Shown piece after piece: positions 58,717-64,000 of a stretch of DNA of 64,000 bases (position 1 is the first letter of the stretch; each line of letters starts with the position of its first letter). Under the pieces are notes generated by a model, which was not told the DNA's origin, did not search any database, and worked only from the letters and a program-made list of their open reading frames with translations. Location: assembly GCA_014360645.1 (NCBI GenBank), contig JACIXD010000011.1:62001-126000 (forward strand), written 5' to 3'. The position numbers were made by a program, and so were the translations under genes. The stretch comes from Actinomycetota bacterium (GTDB taxonomy: Bacteria > Actinomycetota > Geothermincolia > Geothermincolales > RBG-13-55-18).

Positions 58717-58758
58717 GTCCTGCATGTTTCAGGGCTTAATAGCTGGAATATGCAGGAC
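58717..58758 (+). terminator. hairpin terminator candidate after tRNA-Asn
   Basis: GTCCTGCAT (58717-58725) and ATGCAGGAC (58750-58758) form a perfect 9-bp stem with a 24-base loop, followed by TTCTT. It ends the tRNA transcript or marks the border of the island that follows. Confidence 0.6.
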
Positions 58759-58931
58759 TTCTTATCGGTTCCAATGAATTCGTTTCCGTCATAGTAAATC
58801 CCCTCCGGGAAAACGATATTGGAACCGCTGCCTTAAGGCGATATCTCCTTGATTCCAAAGTTCATCGAGGTTGGATAAGAAATATCCACAATATTTGACA
58901 CACCCATACAAATCACTCTCATATTGTGAAC

Positions 58932-59586
58932 ATGGCTCACTTCCACGTAAAGAAGAAAAGGGGAAGGCCCTACCTGTACGTGCGTGAGATCGCCCGGGTA
59001 GGCGGAAAGCCCAAGGTGGTCTCCCAGGTCTACGTGGGCTCCCCGGAGAAGGTGGCCACCATGGCCAAGGGAAAGCTGGGAGAGGAAGTGAAGCTCCGGG
59101 TGGAGGAGTTCGGGGCTCTCTTTCTGGCCGACCTCATGGACAGAGACATAGATTTGGCTGCGATCGTCGACTCCGTGATACCAGAGGTGATAAAGAGGAA
59201 GGCCCCTCGGTGGGGAAAACTTCCTCTACGCCGTACTCAACCGCATGGTGTAGGCAACAAGCAAGCGCGCCCTTCCGGAGCGGTACGCACGGACGGCGGT
59301 GCAGCAGATAAGGCCAACCGATGTATCCGCGCTTTCGAGCCCGCGCTACTGGGAGAAGTGGGAGCGGGTGGTAGAAGAGGAGCTTTCCGAGATCAGCCGG
59401 CGCTTCTTTCAGAGGATGGCCGAGCTGGAGGAGCCCCGGGCCGACTGCCTGCTCTTCGACACCACCAACTACTACGCCTACATGGCCACGCGCACCCCCT
59501 CGGAACTTGCGAAAAGAGGTCACCACAAGGAAGGGAAGCGCCACCTCAGGCAGGTGGGCCTGGGGCTTTTGTCAACAACGGTTTAG
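58932..59586 (+). mobile_element. IS1634-family transposase remnant
   Basis: The frame from ATG 58932 encodes VKKKRGRPYLYVREIARVGG and YVGSPEKVATMAKGKLGEEV, the N-terminus of IS1634-type transposases. It shifts frame near 59205. The continuing frame reads ENFLYAVLNRMV, an in-frame TAG, then RPTDVSALSSPRYWEKWERV and CLLFDTTNYYAYMATRT, which includes the first catalytic Asp. It is cut after GLGLL near 59565. The element is dead: one frameshift, one stop and loss of the C-terminal half. An IR GGTTCCAAT/ATTGGAACC (58767-58775 with 58818-58826) lies upstream. Confidence 0.85.
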
Positions 59587-59799
59587 ATGGTCGCCTTTTC
59601 AACGGGATAAAATATCCACCTTTCGACGGAGTCACTCGGCTGCAACCGGCAGATAGGTGATGGCCTACACTACCGGGGGTGAACCGGCCGACGGTTGTGG
59701 TTGGTTCCTTTCGCCTCCCCTCCGTTATCACAAGCCCTTTGTTATGGACACGGCCTTCCACTTGTCTCAGGAAGCCGCTCTGCGCCCCGCTCCTGTTGC

Positions 59800-61150
59800 T
59801 CATGATGCAGCTGTTGTTCCTGCTAACTCCAGTTCGGCGGGATCGCCGGAGATATCCGCCTCCTCCTCTTCTACGCGTGCCTTGGGCTCCTCCTTGGCGC
59901 CGGAGAGCATGCCCGCCCGGCGCTTCTCCTTTAAGCGGAAGGACTCCCCCTTGATGTTGATGGTGGCGGAGTGGCGCGGGAGCCTATCTATGATGGCGGT
60001 GGCGAGCACGGTGTCGGAGGAGATCTCCCCCCAGTCGGCAAAGCCCTTGTTGGAGGCGATGATCACCGATCCCCGCTCGTATCTCCGGAAGAGCAGGCGG
60101 AAGAGCGCCGAGGCCTCCTCGCGCAGCCCCTCGAGCTCCATCAGCAGCTCGCCTCCTCGTAGACGGAAAGGGGCCGGGCCTCCACGAAAGATGCCTCCGC
60201 CCACAGTCCGGCGTGGTATTCGGGGCAGGTGGCCCAGCCCGCGGCCGGGTCCCGGCGGATATGCACGGCGGCGAGCTCGCGGCCATCAAATACCCGAACG
60301 GTCCCGTCCAGGCCTATGCGCACCTCCACCCGCTTGCCCGTAAGGTGGTCGGGGACGGCGTAGCGGTTGCCGTCTACGTCTATGCAGCCGTCCCGCCATA
60401 CCGTCCGCTCCTCGCGGTAAGAGGTGTCGAAAAGGGCGGGGGAAGGGGCAGCAGGTGTTCGCGCTCGCGGCGGAACCTCTCTTACCACCTCCCCGCAGGT
60501 GCCGTACACGCGGCAGTCGGCCACCTCCGAGGGCCACTTCTCGGCCAGCTGGTCGTAGGGGGCCCAGGACTCCGCCTCGGGCCAGTGGGCGAAGAAGTTG
60601 CCCTTGATGTAAGAGACGATCCTCTCCACCTTGCTCTTGGTGCGGGCCCTCCCGGGCCGGCAGGCGACCGGGCGGGTGCCGTAGTGGTGTCAGAAGTCTA
60701 TGTAGGCGGGATTGAAGACCACCTTCTCGCCCGCGCGGTGGGAGACGACGCAGGACTTGAGGTTGTCTACGAGATTGCACTCCGAGGCCCCCCGAAGTGC
60801 TGAAAGGCCAGCTGCTGCCCCTCGTAGGTGTGGTTGGCGTCCTCCCTGTCTGTGATCCAGAAGAAGAAGCGGCGCGAGCATCCCAAGATGGTGACGCAGA
60901 AGTGGGCCGCCTGGGGGATTCCCCTATCTTGACCGGGTGCTCGGCCCAGTCGGTCTGGGACTGCTTGCCGGGTGCGGTCTCGTAGCGCACCGTCCTGCGG
61001 CCGTCCCGCAAGGGGCGCTTGGGGCGGATGTGATCCCTGAGCGCCGTGCACCCGCCCTCGTAACCCATGAGCCTGAGCTTTTCAAAGATCACCTCCGCGT
61101 TCCATACCCCGCGGGCAGCTCGGAGTCCATGAACTCCTTGATGTTAATGG
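59800..61150 (-). mobile_element. IS21-family remnant (istA and istB fragments)
   Basis: Minus-strand fragments in several frames. IstA: FEKLRLMGYEGG and QTDWAEHPVKIGE (about 61090-60920), AHFCVTILGCSRRFFFWITD then EGQQLAFQHFGG (about 60900-60800), ECNLVDNLKSCVV (about 60770), then RIVSYIKGNFFAHWPEAESW down to a stop at 60141. At least three frameshifts break it. IstB: only the C-terminal half remains (RRYERGSVIIASNKGFADWG, INIKGESFRLKEKRRAGML; 60160-59800), joined to the istA end, so the P-loop half is deleted. The region 59587-59799 shows no gene. Confidence 0.85.
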
Positions 61151-61183
61151 CCAGGTAAAAATGAACATATCCTGGCCATTAAC
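61143..61183. repeat. perfect 13-bp inverted repeat at the IS21 remnant edge
   Basis: GTTAATGGCCAGG (61143-61155) and CCTGGCCATTAAC (61171-61183) are exact reverse complements separated by 15 bp. The left arm overlaps IstA coding sequence (…AINIKEF), so the right arm looks like a fold-back duplication at the break. Confidence 0.75.
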
Positions 61184-61274
61184 AATATTTTCACCACCAT
61201 TGCTTGCAACATCGACTTTCTTGGATAGAATGATACTAGGGTAAATCCGGGAATTCTTCCGGGGGTGATGTCTT

Positions 61275-61862
61275 ATGTTCAACGCCAAACGCTTCAGTCA
61301 TCTTCTGCTTCTATTGGTTCTCTTGATATCCACGCTGCTCATATTAATGTCGCTTGTATTTGGATGCAGCACAGAGCAAACAAAGACCTCTGTTGACACT
61401 TCTTTTGAGGAGAAGATTCCTTCTGCACCTAAACCTGAGCCTGCGCCTGCGCCTGCACCAGCACCTGCGCCTGCGCCTGCACCAGCGCCTGCACCAGCGC
61501 CTGCACCTGCGCCTGCACCTGCGCCTGCACCTGCGCCTGCACCTGCTCCACAACCTAGTGGCATACCTTGGAACGAAGCCAAGTACCACATCGGAGAGAG
61601 AACCACCGTATATGGCACTGTCGCAAGTACTTACTGGGCTACAGGCAGCAAGGGACAGCCCACCTTTATCAACCTAGGTAATGCATATCCTAATACTAAT
61701 CGGTTTACAGCCATTATCTGGGTGCAAAATAGAGGCAATTTCAGCTTCGCCCCGGAAAGATACTACAGTGGGAAAACCATTTCAGTCACTGGGTTGATAA
61801 TAGATTATGAAGGAGTCCCAGAAATTGAAGTCACCTCCCCAGACCAGATTCAAGTTTGGTAA
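61275..61862 (+). CDS. lipoprotein with Pro-Ala repeat and OB-like C-domain
   Basis: A 195-aa exported protein from a lower-GC gene. Residues 1-31 are a lipoprotein signal (LLLLVLLISTLLILMSLVFG, then Cys at the lipobox). A (Pro-Ala)n linker of about 18 units lies at about 55-91, encoded by CCTGCG/CCTGCA hexamers. The C-terminal domain from about 100 (YHIGERTTVYGTVASTYWA, FTAIIWVQNRGNFSFAPERY, SVTGLIIDYEGVPEIEVTS) resembles a secreted OB-fold nucleic-acid-binding-like domain. The linker probably spans the wall. It lies between IS21 fragments. Confidence 0.72.
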   Translation: MFNAKRFSHLLLLLVLLISTLLILMSLVFGCSTEQTKTSVDTSFEEKIPSAPKPEPAPAPAPAPAPAPAPAPAPAPAPAPAPAPAPAPAPAPQPSGIPWNEAKYHIGERTTVYGTVASTYWATGSKGQPTFINLGNAYPNTNRFTAIIWVQNRGNFSFAPERYYSGKTISVTGLIIDYEGVPEIEVTSPDQIQVW

Positions 61863-62046
61863 GGCATATCTCGCTTTAATAATCATCATTTGCCTGGCTC
61901 TGGGGTTAATCCTTGGATACTTCCTTAAAGGAGATGAGGAGGTAAGTACAAGCGAACCTGCCTTTGAGAGAGAAGTGGTTGTAAACGACGGTGTAAAAAT
62001 GTACCTGATTCGGCGGGATAAAAATGTAGTTGCTTTGCTTGAGTGA
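61807..62046 (+). CDS. 79-aa single-span membrane protein
   Basis: This frame overlaps the end of the lipoprotein gene by 56 bp. It encodes a basic N-terminus, one span (YLALIIIICLALGLILGYFL, about 21-40) and a charged tail. No ribosome site is clear, and the family is unknown. It has the same low GC as its neighbour. A hairpin terminator follows at 62092. Confidence 0.45.
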   Translation: MKESQKLKSPPQTRFKFGKAYLALIIIICLALGLILGYFLKGDEEVSTSEPAFEREVVVNDGVKMYLIRRDKNVVALLE

Positions 62047-62091
62047 TGATGGCGTTGATATCGCCGGAAGGCAGGTAGGAAGAGCTGGAAG

Positions 62092-62120
62092 AAACCCTCC
62101 TTGGAAGAAAGGAGGGTTTT
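62092..62120 (+). terminator. hairpin with T-run overlapping the next ribosome site
   Basis: AAACCCTCC (62092-62100) pairs with GGAGGGTTT (62111-62119) around a 10-base loop and ends in TTTT. It would terminate the small-protein transcript. The same GGAGG is the likely ribosome site for the ATG at 62122, so folding could also hide that site. Confidence 0.6.
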
Positions 62121-62121
62121 C

Positions 62122-62742
62122 ATGTACAGAGAGGAGTGGTGGGTGAATGCCCGGGCCCTGAGGAAGCAGGGGATGAGCTACAAGGACATAGGCCTGGCCC
62201 TGGGTATGGACTGGCGCACGGCAAAGAAGCTCTGTGAGGCCGAGGAGCTGCCCCGGCAGCTGCTGTCAGTGAACATGGAGGGAGAGGTGCTGAGCGGGGA
62301 GGGTTATCCAACCACCGAGACCCCCATGCACCTCCGCCTGTACCGGGAACTCGAGGACATCGGCGGGGTGGTGCACGCCCACCCCCCCGTGGCCACTGCC
62401 TTCGCCGTGGCCGGAAAACCCCTCGACCTGCACCTCATTCCCGAGGCGGTCATCTTCCTCGGCGAGGTCCCCCTGGTCCCCTTCCATCCCCCCGGGAGCC
62501 CGGAGCTCGCGGAGGCCATCGTGCCCTACCTCGCGGACCACGACGCAGTGCTGCTTGAGAACCACGGCGTCCTCTGCTGGGGCAGCGACGTGGAGCAGGC
62601 CTACCACCGCCTGGAGACGGTGGAGTTCTGCGCCCAGGTGACCTTCACCTCCCAGCAATTGGGCGGGGCGAGGGAGCTCCCCGCCGGGCCCCTGGAAAAC
62701 CTTCTCAACCTGCGCCGCATGATGAAGGGCGGCGGAAGATAG
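62122..62742 (+). pseudogene. chimera: IstA HTH N-terminus joined to truncated class II aldolase
   Basis: This 206-aa frame begins MYREEWWVNARALRKQGMSY then KDIGLALGMDWRTAKKLCEA, the helix-turn-helix N-terminus of an IS21 IstA. After about residue 43 it becomes a class II aldolase (fuculose-phosphate type): ETPMHLRLYRELEDIGGVVH, VVHAHPP (zinc His pair) and LLENHGVLCWGSDVEQAYHR. The first ~80 residues of the aldolase, with its substrate phosphate loop, are missing. The rest of IstA is on the opposite strand 1 kb away. Probably a product of IS insertion and rearrangement, unlikely to be an active enzyme. Confidence 0.75.
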
Positions 62743-62804
62743 AGGCGGCGCTCCCGCGCATCTCCCGCTGCCCCGCCGCCGGCGGGGCGGAGCGGGCCGC
62801 GCGC

Positions 62805-62902
62805 CGGACGGGCGGACGTAGAGATGCCGGCAAATCAAGGGAAGGGTTAAGGGTGGCTTTACCCTCGCGCGACGGACGGCCGGACGGAGAGATGCCGGCA
62901 AA
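62805..62902. repeat. pair of 30-bp direct repeats
   Basis: The copies at 62805-62834 and 62873-62902 begin CGGACGG and end GAGATGCCGGCAAA, with two mismatches, 68 bp apart. They lie in the 413-bp gap 62743-63155, which has no other gene-like content. GC content falls sharply after 62905. Confidence 0.7.
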
Positions 62903-63155
62903 GGGCTAAATAATCCTCGCCTGACGCCCGAGAATATGGTTGAAGGGCTTGCGTCCGAGGTGTGGAAACATAAGAGCGAGGGAATATAGAGAGCCTCCCT
63001 ATCTCATGTGGCCGGTTTTGAGGTGCGTTTTGGTTGGCGCTTTGGGGTGTGATTAACATAAAAATGTAGGCAGGTTGTCGCCCTCTGACTGGCGCTTTAC
63101 CATGGGTCTGTGAATCATCCAATGCCTGAAACGACCCAAAAATTATTGTGTGATG

Positions 63156-63707
63156 CTAGTTTTTATTGATAGCTTCCTTTAGTCTGGTGAATACGGAGCA
63201 CCTCTTTGCGGAAAGCATAATGCCAGCCGTGTCCATAACTGCGTCTACAATTTGATCTGGCAAATTGGTCCACACGAGAGACTTCAAAAATGGGATCATT
63301 TTCTGTATTTCCTCTTGGATTCCGTTTCCCATGCAAAGCATAAAAGCAAAAGCGGTGGGATTGACGTACCTTGAGATTCTATCTGGGAACTTGCTAGCAA
63401 TCTTATCAATAAAAGGATGATAATCGTTTGCGATAAGTAGAAGTTCCCTTGACAAAAAGCCGAAAAGGAAATGCGAAACCGGGTTAAAAACTGAGAAGTT
63501 TATGTTTTTATGGCCTAAAAGATTTGAAAGGCCTACGCTTGATGTCAGAGTAGCCCAAAAAATAGCGGATATTTTCTTATTGCCCTTGAAAAAAGTGTAT
63601 CTCAGGAAGTTTATAAACCACCGGAAATAGGAAAGACTTTTTTCCTTAATGCAGCGATATGAGCCATAGACAAGTATAGAAGTCATCACTGCGATGAAAA
63701 TCAGCAT
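63156..63707 (-). CDS. 183-aa hypothetical protein in low-GC DNA
   Basis: ATG 63707 follows GGGAGG by nine bases. The protein begins MLIFIAVMTSILVYGSYRCI, an N-terminal membrane span, and continues through a mixed region with FWATLTSSVGLSNLLGHKNI and FLFGFLSRELLLIANDYHPF. No family is recognised. AT-rich codon use contrasts with the rest of the window and points to horizontal transfer. The 62-aa gene upstream on the same strand is probably cotranscribed. Confidence 0.6.
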   Translation of the reverse strand: MLIFIAVMTSILVYGSYRCIKEKSLSYFRWFINFLRYTFFKGNKKISAIFWATLTSSVGLSNLLGHKNINFSVFNPVSHFLFGFLSRELLLIANDYHPFIDKIASKFPDRISRYVNPTAFAFMLCMGNGIQEEIQKMIPFLKSLVWTNLPDQIVDAVMDTAGIMLSAKRCSVFTRLKEAINKN

Positions 63708-63777
63708 TTCGTTCAACCTCCCGGATTGCTTATCTGTTTTAGCAGGTTTTTCTCACATCTACCTCCGTTACCAACAT

Positions 63778-63966
63778 TCAATCAAACATTATCCGATATT
63801 TCCCACATACACCTCCAGGCATCAAATTTCTACTCAAATTAAGGTAAGCCAAAACGTCAAAGCCCCGGCATTCTTCTTTCCCTATGATGCTCATTCCTAT
63901 TTTCGCACCTAGAGCTGCAATTTCAGCGATATCCGGGGAAGCTTGAGCGCTTACGGCGTGTTCCAT
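63778..63966 (-). CDS. 62-aa hypothetical protein
   Basis: ATG 63966 has an AAAGGAA site about eight bases upstream. The product starts MEHAVSAQASPDIAEIAALG and contains AKIGMSIIGKEECRGFDVLA. No family is recognised. It is in low-GC DNA ahead of the 183-aa gene, 70 bp away. Confidence 0.45.
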   Translation of the reverse strand: MEHAVSAQASPDIAEIAALGAKIGMSIIGKEECRGFDVLAYLNLSRNLMPGGVCGKYRIMFD

Positions 63967-64000
63967 ATTCAGTTCCTTTCGTTATCCGTTGCCTCAGGTG

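Noticed and set aside
59546-59803. 85-aa minus-strand frame between the two IS remnants
   Set aside because: No ribosome site or recognisable domain; it spans the IS1634/IS21 junction and is probably noise.
61344-61618. Antisense Gly-Ala and Arg-Cys repeat frames
   Set aside because: They are mirror translations of the Pro-Ala hexamer repeat in the lipoprotein gene.
58633-64000. Complete integrative element with att sites
   Set aside because: No integrase gene and no duplicate of the tRNA-Asn 3' end was found inside the window.

Overview
This 64 kb window is high-GC bacterial DNA with short intergenic gaps, many GTG/TTG starts and several promoters lying almost on top of the start codon, which suggests leaderless mRNAs. 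The gene set includes actinobacterial-type inositol-phosphate synthase, the two enzymes of cyclic 2,3-diphosphoglycerate synthesis, a hexulose-phosphate synthase/RraA fusion, a tungsten-type aldehyde:ferredoxin oxidoreductase, a NuoE-type subunit, PilT and CpaB-like pilus proteins. Together these suggest an uncultured, possibly thermophilic and anaerobic deep-branching Actinomycetota (Geothermincolia-like). That placement is inference; no rRNA gene is present.

1-8.4 kb: a cDPG operon (the 2-phosphoglycerate kinase runs off the left edge and overlaps cDPG synthetase by ATGA), a calcineurin-like phosphoesterase, a threonine operon (hom, thrC and a phosphoglycerate-mutase-like gene that is probably the missing homoserine kinase), then the divergent HPS-RraA fusion. 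8.4-25 kb: a degenerate PP2C-like protein, lysA, YjbQ, an MBL hydrolase, a PadR regulator with a 13-bp iterated operator candidate, ino1, a PaaI thioesterase, a UDP-xylose-synthase-like enzyme, pilT, an HDAC-family deacetylase, an NlpC/P60 hydrolase, a CoA-transferase, and a partner-switching pair (STAS protein plus a GAF-SpoIIE-HATPase protein carrying a four-cysteine insert).

25-49 kb: a ChlI/ChlD-type chelatase, a sensor kinase with a single-domain response regulator, a HisJ-like phosphatase, a 51-aa lysine-rich coiled coil, a PfkB kinase, a flippase-like protein, an MTAP-like phosphorylase, an M50 protease, a FabK/nitronate monooxygenase-like enzyme, a leaderless E1-like (ThiF/MoeB) enzyme, CpaB, a REC-GAF-GGDEF protein, a carotenoid-desaturase-like oxidoreductase, dapA, and the MoaD-like/AOR pair. 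49-58.5 kb: nuoE and a truncated nuoF N-terminus end at a rearrangement junction facing a truncated GAF gene. A frameshifted pyruvate-binding protein, gdhA, a CDP-alcohol phosphotransferase, a ferredoxin-like protein, a SdpI-like protein and a GH114-like lipoprotein follow. 58.6-64 kb: a tRNA-Asn followed by a decayed island with an IS1634 remnant, a scrambled IS21 remnant, a low-GC Pro-Ala-repeat lipoprotein, an IstA-aldolase chimera and low-GC orphan genes.

The most unusual pattern lies between genes. Palindromic repeats of about 29-31 bp recur with a 56-61 bp period at four places (34.5, 42.9, 49.6 and 57.3 kb), with no cas gene in the window; at 49.6 kb the geometry and sequence match a type I-E repeat-spacer-repeat. 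Separate pairs of 30-38 bp repeats occur 68-77 bp apart (6.9, 31.1 and 62.8 kb), and ~101-bp tandem duplications occur at 27.3 and 37.5 kb. All starts, promoters and repeats were read by eye; no alignment or database search was run.
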